A stretch of DNA of 64,000 nucleotides from Pollenia angustigena (GCA_930367215.1 OV884059.1:158718511-158782510); one strand, 5' to 3'. Shown: positions 10,008 to 21,175, counted from the first letter of the stretch. Numbers and translations are program-made. The notes: generated by a model from the sequence alone, not told the origin.

Positions 10008-13000
10008 TTATTTCCCCAGGACTTCAATTTCTTCTTGGTTGTCATATTCGCTCGAGCTTAATACAAGATTTTGGTCATCGATTTGTTTTATATTAACATT
10101 TTTGCCAGTATTTTTTTGAAACATTGCATTAAGTCCCTCTTCCGAGATTGTGGTACCATGAACGCGAGTTAAATGACGTTTAAATCTGAAAAATTCATAA
10201 ATTAAAAAAAAAATTTTTAAAGCGTCCATTTTTTAAACAAAAGAAAAAATTCTTACGTATTACGTGTTGCAAATCCATAATCATCACACATTTTGCAACG
10301 ATAAGGCATACCCGTGTGTTTAAACGAGTGAGCTTTTAGTTTCTGTTTGGAATTAAATTCAGCACCACATTCCTTACAGCAGTGTTTGATGCCATAATGT
10401 TTTTGCAGATGATAAGTCAGGCGTACTTTGATGGCAAAACGTTTATCACACATATGACATGCGTAAGGTTGTTCACCAGTGTGGGATCTAAGATGTACAT
10501 TTAAATCAAACTGTCTGGCATATTTTTTATCGCAATGAGGACACGAGATATTTTTTTCCAAATGCAATTTCATATGATTTACTAATTGATTTCTCAATTT
10601 AAATGCATTGCCGCAAATCGTACAGATATTATCTCGTTCTTTATGCGCATGTTTACGATGTGTGTCAAGCAAATATTGCGAGGCATATTGACGCTCACAA
10701 TCCGCACAAACATACACTATATCTGAGTCCCCACCATGTTGTACTTTTTCATGCTGATGCAGAGATTTGGAATTTTTAAACTCACGGGCTATGTATGATG
10801 AAGTAGTACAGATATATTAGTTTTTTGTTTTAATGCAATTTTTTCTTTTTTATGTTTAAAAGAAAAAACTAACTTAATTAATTTCACTTTTACTTTTCAC
10901 TGTTTTAATTTTTTTTTATTTACCTTAATATGTAGTAAGAAAATTTAATTTGTTACTATAAAAGATTGGTGTACCAAAAAGTTTTTTATACATATTTATT
11001 AAATTTTTGAAGAAAAAATAAGAACATTTTGAAAAAAAACAATTTTTTGTTCTTCAAAGTTCATAAAAAATAAAGACGCGACAAAAATCCCAGTTTTGGT
11101 CTAAAAACATTTAGCTTAACATAATTTCAATTGAAATCGATATCAAATTTTCTCTGTAAATTGTGAATCAAATCAAAAGTTGTGCACCGATTTCAATGAA
11201 ATATCCCTCATTTCCCTTAAAATTATGTTAAGCTAAATGTTTTTAGACCAAAACTGTGATTTTTGTCGCGTCTTTATTTTTTATGAACAAAAAATTGGTT
11301 TATTTAAAAAATTTTCCTATTTTTTCTTAAAAAATTTAACGATATCTCTGAAACTATAGGGCATATTTAAAAACAATGTGAGCACGGCTTAAAGATAATA
11401 TTGTTGCCGAGTTTCGGATTTTTTTTTCAACTGAATATGGTACACCGTTTTCAAGTTATTCCAATACATGAAGTGAAAGTGCCTTAAATTTGGACATAAC
11501 GGTATATTTCGCAAACTAGAGCTGATAGAGAAAAATGGAGATTAGATTTGAAATCAGCGACCTCAACTTATTAAAAATTTGCAAACAAATTTCAGAGCGC
11601 ACAAAAAAAATTCAAATTTGTTCCCTTGTGTAATAGGTATATCGGCTTTTTCACTTAATAATTATTTTCATTTATAGACAATTTTTTACAACAAAATATA
11701 AGTTTTTACTTAAAAATAAGCCAAACAATTGAGAAAAAATTTCTTACAAGTACCTATTACGACATTATTATTCTCTAGTAATTTTATTCCATATAATAAC
11801 ATGCTAAAGTCAAGTAATCTTCTTTAATACACTTAAGTCATATACAAAAAAAATCGCAATACTTACGACAAGAGGCACACAGGAAAGATTTGGTATCTCC
11901 TGCAACTTTGTTTTCTCCTTCTTTACGTTTATGCAATTCCATATGTTTACTCAAGTTCCTTTTAAGTAATTTCTTGCCACAAATATCGCACTGTTCTGAA
12001 ATGCCTGTTCCTTCTACTTTTATAATTTCTACAAGACTTTCGTTTTCATTCCCAATATTATCGTCTTGTAAACGTTGTTCTTCCATTATTTGGCACGATT
12101 TAAGGTGATGCTGTAAAATGCTAAGGTTTTGAAATATATCACAACATCTAAAACATTGATAGGTAGACGTTAACGTCGAATTATTTGCTTCCAAAGTTTC
12201 TGCTATAAAATCCAATTCCTTGCCATGCAAACTTTCTAAATGATCCTTCAAATTATTGCCATTTAGGTCATCACATTGTAAAGGACATTTATCGCCTTGA
12301 CCATGGACGAAAGCCTGATGCAAATTGAAAATATTTTCACAATAAAAATGTTTATTACAAACTGTGCATAGAAATGTGATTTTAATAATATTTTCGTTTT
12401 TTTCTGATATTGTATGTCTTAAGTCTTTATGCCGTTTAAGGGCTGTGCGACATCTAAACTTGATTTGGCATTGATCACATGTATGTGGTTTTAATTGTTT
12501 GTGAAAATTCATATGTCCCTCATAGGAAACATCGCCACGTAATATCACTTTGCATTCCCCACATTTCCATTTTTGTGGTTTTAAATTATTAACTTCATTT
12601 AGATTATATTCAATAAGATAGTCTTCATCATTTTCATCCTCCAGTGCGTAGATGTCAATGTTATCACTTTGGATTTCGTTAATATTTACATTTTCTTGAG
12701 TAGCCGCCACCTGAGCTAAGCCTTCCAACAAATTTCCCTTTTGATAACATTTTTCTTCTTGATGATCTTTTCCTAAATCTAAGACTTCTTCTACGATATT
12801 TATTTCTTCCACATCATGAATTTCCTATAAAAGAAAAAAAACTAAATTTTAATAATTAATTCTAAAATCAATAACAATCTCGGAACAATCCTAATTTACC
12901 ATCACACCGCCAAATAAAAATAGGGTGATAGAGAATCGAAAAATAAGAATAGGTAGGTATATATACCTACCTATAATGAAAATACTGGGCAATGAAGTTT

Positions 13001-13618
13001 TTGGGTTATGGACCCGGGAAGTTATCATATATTGTACAATCGCATGTTATACATATATTGCTTATTACATATGTACCTATTTGGCCAATATGAAGGGTTT
13101 TGGAATATACCTTTCTGGATTTCCATGAGTTTATTATTTTTCAATTTTCTATCACCTTTTGCAAGTTTATTTTTTTTATTTGGAGCTGATTTGATAAACT
13201 AAATTTAAACTATTACCTCTACTATAAACACATTTTCTTCTTCGGTTTCCTGTTCCAATTCTTCTTCCATAACACAAACTTGTATGCCATTATCATCTAC
13301 AGGTTGAAAATATTCACTTTCTAATACTTGTATATTTTCAATATCTTCCTCATCTTCTAGTTCATTTTTAACAATTTCCAATTCTTGTCTTTGCTTTTCA
13401 TCTGAATGCCGTACTTTTAAACAAAATTCATATATACGGTGCACTTCGTTATAGCAACTGGAACATATTTGTTGGGACAAACCATCGTTTTGGTCTATTT
13501 GTACTTCAGCTAAAAAGCGTATATTCTCGGCATATGTATTTCCAGATTTATGTTGCAGAAATATATTGTAAAATGTACTGCTATTTGTTGTTAAACAACA
13601 ACGACATTGTTGTTTCAT
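10008..13618 (-). CDS. ZAD-C2H2 zinc-finger transcription factor (isoform A)
   Basis: Four exons: 13,618-13,217, 12,824-11,867, 10,788-10,257 and 10,185-10,008, all GT-AG, summing to 2,070 nt (689 aa). Residues 1-75 form a ZAD (zinc-finger-associated domain) with cysteine pairs C5/C8 and C52/C55, known in insects for dimerisation. An acidic linker follows, then about five fingers in exon 2 (for example KCGECK, HTCDQC, FLCTVC, QCDICG). A finger is split across the exon 2/3 junction (CASC | PREF), six more lie in exon 3 (YVCADC to YRCKMC), and the last is completed in exon 4. ZAD proteins are nuclear, sequence-specific DNA binders, many of them in oogenesis or chromatin roles. I cannot name the orthologue. 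A minus-strand AATAAA lies at 9,911-9,916, between the two terminal cassettes. Exon 2 can also splice to the duplicated cassette at 9,819-9,117. Confidence 0.88.
11056..11288. mobile_element. MITE-like inverted repeat in an intron of the zinc-finger gene
   Basis: Arms of about 65 bp (roughly 11,063-11,130 and 11,219-11,287) are near-perfect reverse complements: AAAGACGCGACAAAAATC on the left pairs with GATTTTTGTCGCGTCTTT on the right, and TTTAGCTTAACATAAT with ATTATGTTAAGCTAAA. It lies in the 1.08 kb intron between exon 2 and the isoform A cassette. Target duplication not resolved. Confidence 0.7.
12950..12973. repeat. Short perfect palindrome in intron 1 of the zinc-finger gene
   Basis: AGGTAGGTATATATACCTAC plus flanking bases is a self-complementary stretch of about 22 bp inside the 391-bp first intron. 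No function is implied. Confidence 0.6.
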
Positions 13619-14111
13619 AATTAATTCTTCTATTTATTTATGTTATTGAAATCTGTGATCAAATATTCCACAGCTAATTTACTGCAGCTTGCTTTTAGTG
13701 ATGTACAATTTTTGTTAACTTATTCGATAGCTATCGGTTTATTCGATAACATTATTATCGTTAATGGAGTAGCCAACTTACACATTGATAAGAAAATGAT
13801 TGATTAATAGTGATTTTGTAAAAAAATAATAATAATAAAGCCTCTTTTACTTAAAAATTGTAATGGTTTTGTACAGCAGTGTATACATTTATGTTAGTAT
13901 TGTTAAAGAATTAATGAATAAATGTATTGCTATTTTGTGAAAAAAAACATTTGATTATGCTTTTAAAGGTGTGCTATATTGATTTTAAACCTCTTTTTTG
14001 ATTTTTACAATATATTTTCTCTGTTTTGTTAAAGAAGAGATACATTTTCACATCGATAGGCGCGGTAAGAGTATAAGTTTAGTTAGTTTCCTTAGAAGTT
14101 TTAACTATTCG
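13619..14111. other. 5' flank of the zinc-finger gene
   Basis: AT-rich upstream sequence. GATAGCTATCGG and ATTCGATAACATTATTATCG around 13,725-13,760 form overlapping short palindromes that could be binding sites. No other gene seen. Confidence 0.3.
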
Positions 14112-14249
14112 CCCTTAATATGTTTGGCGTATTTAAAATACGCCTATGACTGTTTGGTAATAGATTAAATAAGGAAATAAGTAAACGTTCTCTTTAATTT
14201 TTTACTAAACAGTCGTAGGTGTATTTTAAATACGCCAAACACAATAAGG
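14112..14249. mobile_element. Small MITE with 49-bp TIRs
   Basis: Left arm CCCTTAATATGTTTGGCGTA and the reverse-complemented right arm CCCTTATTGTGTTTGGCGTA continue to match for about 49 bp with a few mismatches, leaving a core of about 40 bp. Each arm also contains an inner palindrome (GGCGTATTTAAAATACGCC). It lies between the zinc-finger gene and BUD31. Target duplication unclear. Confidence 0.75.
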
Positions 14250-14867
14250 GTGATTATACCTGCTCGGCCATGTTCTGAAAATCGAAATCGAGTGAAATTG
14301 AAAACGATGCAAGTTTAGTTAAATTTTTTTAATTACCGCAGTTTTTATTGATTTTAAAATAAATGGAGATATGACATATGTGTAAAACAAAGTATTTTTA
14401 TAAACTTTTAAAACAGAATCGTTCTAAAAATTTGTTTGATTTCATTATCACTTAAATTCGGTTCCAGAACATCCAATTATTTCGATATTTTGCATTTATA
14501 GTTGAATTTCAAAGTTTTTTATATTTATCGAAATAGTAATTGATTTTTAATTTCAAAAATAATTTATTCGCGCATATCGTGAATAAACAGCCCGTCACAG
14601 AAAACAATTCCGATCGAGTGATTATTGTGAAGTAATTTATGTGAAGCAAGATACGAAATCTCTTCCACTTTCGATCGGAATTAAATTCTGTAACAAACTA
14701 GAAAAAGAAAACATTCTTTCTCGCGGAATTTTGTTTTTAACCATACATTTTTTTACAGAAAAATGAGCAAATTTCGAGGGAATTCTATTTTCGATAATTA
14801 TGTAGGTATATCCAAAAGGAATAATTTTTTTGATTCAAAAAAATACAATATTTTTACTTTATTAAAA
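14250..14867. other. Intergenic AT-rich sequence downstream of BUD31
   Basis: No gene. Around 14,590-14,690 a loose inverted pair (CAGAAAACAATTCCGATCGA / TCGATCGGAATTAAATTCTG) may mark another decayed MITE. Confidence 0.35.
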
Positions 14868-14873
14868 TGATCG
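14868..14873 (-). terminator. Poly(A) signal candidate for BUD31
   Basis: AATAAA on the minus strand, about 100 bp past the BUD31 stop codon. Confidence 0.5.
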
Positions 14874-14972
14874 TTTTTATACGAAAAAGTGGAAATTTTT
14901 AATAATTTAAATGCTTAACAGCCTACGCTACAGACTACAATTTAAAAAAACACCCAGTTAACAGTTTTTTGT

Positions 14973-15473
14973 TTAGCCGGAGCAACCTCTGCATCCACAA
15001 TGAACACATTCTACAATACGTCCTTCTTCCAGTTTTGATTTCGGTACACGACAAATGCAATTTGTACCAAAATTTGTATCTCTCGTTTGTATACAGCGAA
15101 GGCAACAAAGATTTTCATAACCCGACTTTTTCCATTTAGCAATGAGATTGGAGTCGGCAATTTTTTCTTTTAGACAGTAGTCATACAGTTCGCGGCTAAT
15201 GGCTTTGCGGCGATAGAATAAATCGTAAATATAACGTGACTTTTGATGGTGTATTTTAAAAATAGGCCACAAAGATTCCGTAATGCGTTTGCCCTCATGT
15301 GGTTCAGTTTCGGCTAATTTATAGAAAACATAAAATAATAAAACGATATTGAATAGGTGCTACGAAACCGTTTAGTTACCTTCACGCATTTTTTGTTCCA
15401 ATTCTTCCAATGTAGGTTCGATTAATTCCCATCCATCTGGTGGAGCTTTACGCGATCTTCTAACTTTTGGCAT
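14973..15473 (-). CDS. l(1)10Bb: BUD31 / G10 spliceosome protein
   Basis: Two exons, 15,473-15,380 and 15,313-14,973, with a 66-nt GT-AG intron in phase 1, giving 144 aa, the usual BUD31 length. The protein starts [20 protein letters not shown] and ends with the cysteine-rich [20 protein letters not shown] block and CGCRGCSG. The C-terminal cysteines ([23 protein letters not shown]) are the zinc-cluster ligands of the family, which sits in the catalytic-core NTC-related part of the activated spliceosome. The nuclear signal-like KVRRSRK is present at the N-terminus. The upstream ATG at 15,471-15,473 is chosen because it restores the conserved N-terminus; the internal Met at 15,272 lies inside exon 2. 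The Drosophila orthologue is l(1)10Bb. There is no sign of decay. Confidence 0.97.
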
Positions 15474-16255
15474 TGTAGTTGAAAGTTTTTTTTTGTAAAT
15501 TCAGTATATATTTTAAATATTAAAGCAAAAAATTAAATCTTTTATAACAAAGATATGTAACAAAATAACACGTCTTATTTTTAACACAGCTGATTTATTT
15601 GTCAAAGATGTGTTTTAAACAATAACTTTACATATGAATGTCTAGTGTATGTTTTGTAAACTTGGCATTACCTTTTTAGATGTCAAAATATGACATTTTA
15701 TTTTCGATAATTATTGTACAAAAAATATTTAGCTCTCAGTTTATGTCAGACGGATCTTTCGAAAATATTGTAAAACAATTGAAAACAAGTTTATTATTTA
15801 ATAATTCAATTAAAAATGTGAATAAATTACTAAGAAAAAGTGTTTAAATTAATTAATTATCAAATAAAAGTTAAAAAGTATGTAAATTTTATAGATTAAT
15901 AAAAACAAATGCTAAAATATTGATACGCAATAAAAACAACAACAACAACACAGAAATAGGTAGACAATGGAGCGCTAGCGCTCCGCAGTGAAAAGTGTTA
16001 AATGCAACTAATTACTGAAACCAATAAATTTCTACAAATTTAAAAAAAACACTTCCTGAAAGTGCTCCTTAAATTCCATTCATTTATATTTTTACTTTCA
16101 CGATAATACAACACACACACTTATTTAATTTAATTTTGTTTTTTCTTTTTTTTTTTTTGTTTCTGACAAATCATTTCGGTGATGTATAATTCAAACAAAA
16201 ACAATTCTGGTTTATATTAAATATATTAAAAAAAAACCTCGTAATTGCGATTTAA
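15474..16255. other. Upstream flank of BUD31, no gene seen
   Basis: Presumed promoter region of BUD31 on the minus strand, with no TATA box that I would defend. Contains a 16-bp palindrome GGAGCGCTAGCGCTCC at about 15,969-15,984 and an (AAC)n run near 15,940. No open frame of note. Confidence 0.3.
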
Positions 16256-16550
16256 CAGCATTTTATTTTGTCTGAAATGTGATTGACGGGAAGTGCATCC
16301 CACTTTATTCATTTCTTCTGTACTCGTAAAATACACAAATTGTAATAAGTAGCTGAGTTTGTTTGTGCGTTTTTATTTTTGTTTCTCTGCTCTTCATTTT
16401 TTGCTATTAAATAATCGGTGTATGTCAGGAATGGAAATCCTGATGCCATTGTACTTTTAATACACTCCATCAAAACGGCTGCCAGATTTGACAATTTATC
16501 TTCATTTTGACGATTTTGCGGTCCAAAAATGGCCCATTGACAATTAGACG
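16256..16550 (-). other. Unassigned open frame, possible 3' terminal exon or remnant
   Basis: On the minus strand an open frame of about 80 codons runs from just after an in-frame TAA near 16,555 to a stop at 16,309. It has non-repetitive, protein-like composition (FGPQNRQNEDKLSNLAAV, then an MECIKSTMASGFPFLTYTDY block) unlike the AT-driven noise around it. Two AATAAA signals follow on the same strand within 60 bp of the stop. There is no convincing start codon or strong splice acceptor, and I do not recognise the family. It could be the last exon of a gene whose upstream part lies beyond the nested transposons, or a remnant. Confidence 0.25.
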
Positions 16551-17382
16551 ATTAATACCCTAAATTTTATGATTTTTCAAATGAAAAATTTTGTTCTAAT
16601 TTACAAAAGTTTTTATTTCGTAATTTTTAATACCTTCTTGGATACTTTCGTTTGTTTGATTAGCAGTAATTGTACCTTAAAAGCAGTTCTAAATACAAAT
16701 ATAATAGTTTACGCTTGGAATTCTGAAAAAATTAAGCATAGCTCACCCAACTCCTGCAAAGGTTATTGTTATCTCACGTCTTCATGCGCTTTCGATTTGA
16801 ACATGACAGGAAAACAACGCCGGCATTGCAACGGCATTTATTTATTCACGTTCCTGTATGTGGCGAATACGTGTTGATGTAGGGTAAGTGCACCAAGTTC
16901 GGCATGTACCAGTAGTCGGCATTTTTTGCATTTAAACGTTAATAAATAAGAAATGCGGTTTTTTTATTCATAACCTGGGGTTTACACTTGAAAGTGCAAG
17001 TTTGAAAAACTCAATACACTCACACATTTTTACTAACACCATCACATTTTTCGTACTTGCAGCCCAACTTGCAAGAGAATTTGCTTGCAAGTAAATTTTT
17101 GACACTTGCTGCAAGTAAAATGACAAATGAAGAAACAGTGTTACCATGGGCGACTTTTGTATCAATTTACTAGTACTTAGTAATATAAAAGTTATGTTTA
17201 TAGCGGATTTTCTGTGTATTTATAAAAAATAACACATAAAAAAGAGAACAACTATACAACAACCCATCTCAATGGTAATTTTATCATAAATTTCAAGCAT
17301 TTTGAAAAAAAAATGTTAATCAAAATATTTTCTCAGTAATATTATGAAATGGCAATACTGGAGTCAGATATTTTATAATCTG

Positions 17383-18321
17383 GCGTTTACATTTGCCAGT
17401 ACTGGCAAGACAGTAGCAATACATTTAAACTTTTTCACTAATACATGCACACTTTTCCAACTGTCTTGTCTACTGTCTAGGAAATTTTGCAGACAGTAAA
17501 ATTGGACAGTGATTTGACATTTGCTAACAGTAATCTGAATTTTGTTAGCAAAAGGGGGAAAAAATCAAAATGTAAAAAAATTTAACATATTTTGCTTTGA
17601 TTTTTTATATTTTAGTTAAGTTTTATGTTTGTTCACACAATATAGTTATTACAAAATACGTTTAGCTGGGCTTGCGCTGCGACATTAACGTTTGACATAT
17701 TTTAAAAAGTGAACTGTCTTAACTACTGTCTGGACGCCTACGTCACGAAGACATATAGTAGGTTTTTTGGCAACTAATCACCCCTATCGCGAATGTTATG
17801 GGAATATGATATATGGGATCAAACCTAAATTCCCATCCCCAACAAATCGGTATCGCAAATATTTTGGGAGTAAAAATTTCTATTGTGAATTATTTGTCAG
17901 TGGTTTGTAAACAAAAGCCTCTATTGTGAGTAACTTGTCAGTGCTTGTATTGTAAAAGAAAAATATACAAAATAAAATACTAATAAAAATATAATAAAAT
18001 AAATAATGAATAGTGTTTATCTTCATTTTTTTTATGTACACTCCTTCAATAAAAGGAAAAATTAATTTAATTTAGTCCTACTTTAGAATACAAATTAAAA
18101 TTTACATGTTCCCTTCTCGTTCACATCAACACTTGTTGGGAATTTATTTAGGTAAAAAATTTTAAGTTTGGGAATTCATTCCCAAAAAATTTGTTATGGG
18201 AATCATTCACAATACGAAATAAAAAAAATATGGGAATATTTTCATGGGAGTAGTTGTTTGCGATAGGGGTGAATAATATGTATTTTCTTACTGTCTTGCC
18301 AGTACTGTCAAATGTAAACGC
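17383..18321. mobile_element. TIR element with ACTGTC subterminal repeats
   Basis: GCGTTTACATTTGCCAGTAC at the left pairs with reverse-complemented GCGTTTACATTTGACAGTAC at the right and matches further through TGGCAAGACAGTA. CTGTC / GACAG motifs recur at 17,455-17,530 and 17,710-17,740. It resembles the surrounding element in style (TTTACAYTTG), suggesting related families. It carries a further insertion at 17,779-18,271. Confidence 0.65.
17779..18271. mobile_element. Third-level TIR element
   Basis: CACCCCTATCGCGAA at the left and, reverse-complemented, CACCCCTATCGCAAA at the right form the ends. A possible 3-bp duplication AAT flanks it (17,776-17,778 and 18,272-18,274). ATGGGAAT / ATTCCCA motifs recur inside. 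Non-coding. Confidence 0.6.
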
Positions 18322-18523
18322 TGTGTAAAATAAAAATAATTTTTCCATCAAGATGGACCGAAAATTAAATAAAGACGGAATTATTAAATTTATTTTGTTT
18401 TTTTTTTTATAGGATGTTTTTGCTTCGAGAATATTTGAAAAATGAACTTACAACTGACTGTGTAAACACTCAAGCTACTTGCAAGACTTTCGAATTTTTC
18501 GTTGATAATACGTATGTATATTA

Positions 18524-19319
18524 GGGTGGCAGCTAAATGTATGGAGCAATTTTTTTGTATTAATATTGATGTCTCCCCTGCCCCTTTGAGGTCAAAGTTC
18601 AAATGATAAAAAAAAAAATTTCCATACAAGCAAAAAATTTTTTTTTCGAATTTTTTTTTTTATCATTTGAACTTTGATCTCAAAGGGGCAGGGGTAAAAG
18701 TTATCCGATTTGGCTGAAATTTTTTCCACATCAGTTTGAGACCATGTGGCACAATATTCCGCCCGGGAGATATTGAAAATCCAAAGTTGAAATTTAGCTG
18801 GCACCCTAGTAATCATGATCTTAAATAGGGCCAAAAACTGCATTTTTCCAGTTTTTTACCCCAATTTAGAACAAAAATGCGATGTCGAAAAAAATTTTTT
18901 AAAAAAAATTTAAAAAACCTGGTATTAAGATCAACAAAAAATCTTTAATGTGTGCTTATCAAAACTAAAAAAAAATTTTTTTTTGAAAATTTTTTAGAGT
19001 AAGCCCCTAACAAGCCTCAAATTTTTTTTTCAGAGTCACTTTTGAAACTGAAAATCTTGTCCGATCGAAATGAAATTTTTTGTTGTTAATAAGCTTATAA
19101 AGCTTTCTAATATTAAAAAAAAAAAAAAAAAATCGAAAAAAAAATTTTTTGCTTGTATGGAAATTTTTTTTTTTATCATTTGAACTTTGACCTCAAAGGG
19201 GCAGGGGTAAAAGTTATCCGATTTGGCTGAAATTTTTTCCACATCAGTTTTAGACCATGTGGCACAATATTCCGCCCGGGAGATGTTGAAAATCCAAAGT
19301 TGAAATTTAGCTGCCACCC
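18524..19319. mobile_element. TA-flanked TIR element with an internally duplicated 3' half
   Basis: Ends GGGTGGCAGCTAAAT and its reverse complement are flanked by TA (18,522-18,523 and 19,320-19,321). A shorter version, 18,524-18,806, also has both ends and TA flanks. The ~145-bp segment at 18,661-18,808 (containing AAAAGTTATCCGATTTGGCT) is repeated in direct orientation at 19,178-19,321 with few differences. The first half (about 18,563-18,660) is the inverted complement of 19,126-19,210. This suggests a tandem or rearranged MITE dimer. Confidence 0.65.
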
Positions 19320-19370
19320 TAATGTATATACTACTTGCAAGTAATTACTTGCATGTGTAAAGGCAGGGTT

Positions 19371-20149
19371 AATAGCATCTAGCAAGGTATATGTGTAAAT
19401 ATACCTTGGCATCAAGTTTGTCAAGAAAATTTACTCATCTTTCCATTAGTAATAACTAAATTGGAGGAAGATGAGTATTTTTGCGAAATTTTGAAGTCTT
19501 GAGTGACAAGCTCTTGAACTTTTGCGGTGACCCTTGTTTTTCAAAAAAAAATTAGTGTTAGAGCTAACTTAAAAAGGCAGATAGCCATATTATTTATGGA
19601 AAGTTTGTAACACAAAGTATACAGAGATGAAAAAAGTGACGTGTGAAAAATGCCTAAATCATTTGCGAGGGCAGCTTTCAAAGAAAGAGAAAGAAAACGT
19701 TTTTTGTTAGTGAAGTGACAATGCGTAAAAACAGGCCGCTACTATCCACACAAATTGCATAATCAAAACAAAAAACGCAAAAAGGGCAGCTTTCGAAGAA
19801 AAAGACAGAAAAAAATACAATATTTTCTGTCTCGTGACGCCTCTGTATACTCTGTGGTTTGTAACTTATAAAGTTTAAAAAGGTAAAAAGTCTAATAAAT
19901 TTTGTCGTAAAAGTAAAAAAATTTACAAAAAGTAAATATTTTATTATATATTTTTTAAAATTTGTAAGGACTAATTTCAAAAGATTTTGTTATTCGTGCT
20001 TAATTCCCAGTTTTTATTCTTGTAAGGACTATTAAATATTTGAATTTCATTTACATATACTTATTTCAGTAAAGTTAAATATGAAAAGTTAGAAAACCAT
20101 GTTAATGTTTAAATTTACTGAAGTGGCCCTACAAAAAAAAGGTTTGATA
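19371..20149. other. Interior of the pogo-like element with a small TIR unit and a repeat fragment
   Basis: At 19,612-19,856, CACAAAGTATACAGAG and reverse-complemented CACAGAGTATACAGAG form a ~16-bp inverted pair around a core with two GGGCAGCTTTCNAAGAAA copies. At 19,980-20,026, on the minus strand, lies the last ~45 bp of the hammerhead-bearing repeat family (AAAACTGGGAATTAAGCACG, ending CAAAATCTTTT), without the ribozyme part. No gene. Confidence 0.45.
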
Positions 20150-20530
20150 TCTATACTAGGTGCCAGCCAGAAATTAAGCTTTCCAAGCTCCACTTTACAG
20201 GACAGAAAACAAGTTTAGTCAAATGCTAAAGAGGATAAGTTAGTAAAATAGTGACTCGTCCTCTCCAAATGCAAACATCCGGTAAAAATTGATTACATTC
20301 TGAACACAGTGCAAGCGATTATAAAGGAAGATGGACGCACCATACTATTTAAAAATTATCGTCCTTGAATCGGCATTTAAGCTTAGCTGTTAAGAAAGCA
20401 GAGGCAATTAGTAAAGGACGAGCTAAAGTCCCTGAAGAAAAACCATCTCATCGAACAAAATGTTGTTGATATTTTGGATGATCCGTCCAGAATATGTAAT
20501 GGCGATAAGATAAGTCCCAATGGTTGAATT
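20150..20530 (+). pseudogene. Decayed pogo/Tigger (CENP-B-like) transposase
   Basis: Fragments in different frames match, in order, the pogo-family transposase: the HTH region (SFPSSTLQDR), IIKEDGRTILFKNYRP (corresponding to the family's IxEDGR...F..NRPG), LAVKKAEAISKGRAKV (the conserved RKxEAxSKARAxV block), then ILDDPSRICNGDKISP, the position of the first catalytic aspartate (normally NxDE; here E reads K). Several stops and frameshifts break it and nothing after the first D motif is recognisable, so it is inactive. It lies inside the 16,882-27,052 TIR pair and is read in the same direction. Confidence 0.75.
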
Positions 20531-20824
20531 TCCATATGTAAGATTTTAATTTGAAATCAAACAATAAATTTTCCGATGTTGAAAGTAAACATTTTTTTTA
20601 TTCAATTTATATTTTAATTGATTCCAATAAAATATTACATTCAAATTCACTTATTGCAATAAAAATGAAATCAGAATCAAAATCTTCGTTTCCTTCAAAT
20701 GAATCTCCTTACAAATTTAAAATCATTTCGAAATCAATGAATGACATCAGTTTGGTTGAAATCATTTTGATTTCAGATTTTTATAGCTCTGCATCCAACA
20801 AAACTTATTTAAAAGAAAAATCTT
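20531..20824. other. AT-rich interior segment, no gene
   Basis: A 91-codon open frame at 20,551-20,826 has low-complexity AT-driven composition and matches nothing I know. Treated as non-coding. Confidence 0.3.
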
Positions 20825-21175
20825 AATCATATGGTTAATTTAACAATAACTTTGTCACCGGTGATTTTGGTTAAAATAGTCCTTCATCAAGAAGAAACAA
20901 CCACATTATTGTTGCCTTCAAACATGTTTTGGGTAATAACAAAAATATATTTAACACTTATAAAAGCATGGTTACCCATAGCATGTTGCTCTTGGACAAG
21001 AGGAAAATACTATTGTTAAATAGGACTATTAGTGGTAAACAAGTTATTGTCATATTTAGCCATAACATCAAAATATGGTTGTGACTACAACAATATGGTT
21101 AAACTAACCATAATATGTATTCAATTTCTCGTTAAAAATAGTTTTGTTGGAGGTGAAACTTTTTTTCTACGTGTG
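20825..21175. mobile_element. AT-rich MITE A, left end degraded
   Basis: Contains the same blocks as MITE B (right part at 26,044-26,399): GTCCTTCATCAAGAAG, CATAGCATGTTGCTCTTG, TATTGTCATATTTAGCCA and GTTTTGTTGGAGGTGA. Its right terminus, reverse-complemented, reads CACACGTAGAAAAAAAG and is followed by TA (21,176-21,177), directly after which MITE B begins. Overall identity to B is only moderate, so the copies are old. The left terminus was not found. Confidence 0.6.

Larger units (their letters stand above)
16974..19370. mobile_element. TIR element with ACTTGCA subterminal repeats, invaded twice
   Basis: Left end ACCTGGGGTTTACACTTG and reverse-complemented right end ACCCTGCCTTTACACATG are imperfect inverted repeats with TA on both sides. 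ACTTGC / GCAAGT motifs are clustered at the left (16,990-17,120) and right (18,465-18,490 and 19,330-19,355), as in arrays bound by a transposase. It contains the 17,383-18,321 element and the 18,524-19,319 element. No coding sequence. Confidence 0.5.

Noticed and set aside
11890..12108. Plus-strand frame of 72 codons
   Set aside because: It is antisense to exon 2 of the zinc-finger gene, which has strong domain evidence.
12925..13202. Two plus-strand frames in intron 1 of the zinc-finger gene
   Set aside because: AT-driven composition, overlapping each other, no recognisable domain, inside a well-defined intron.
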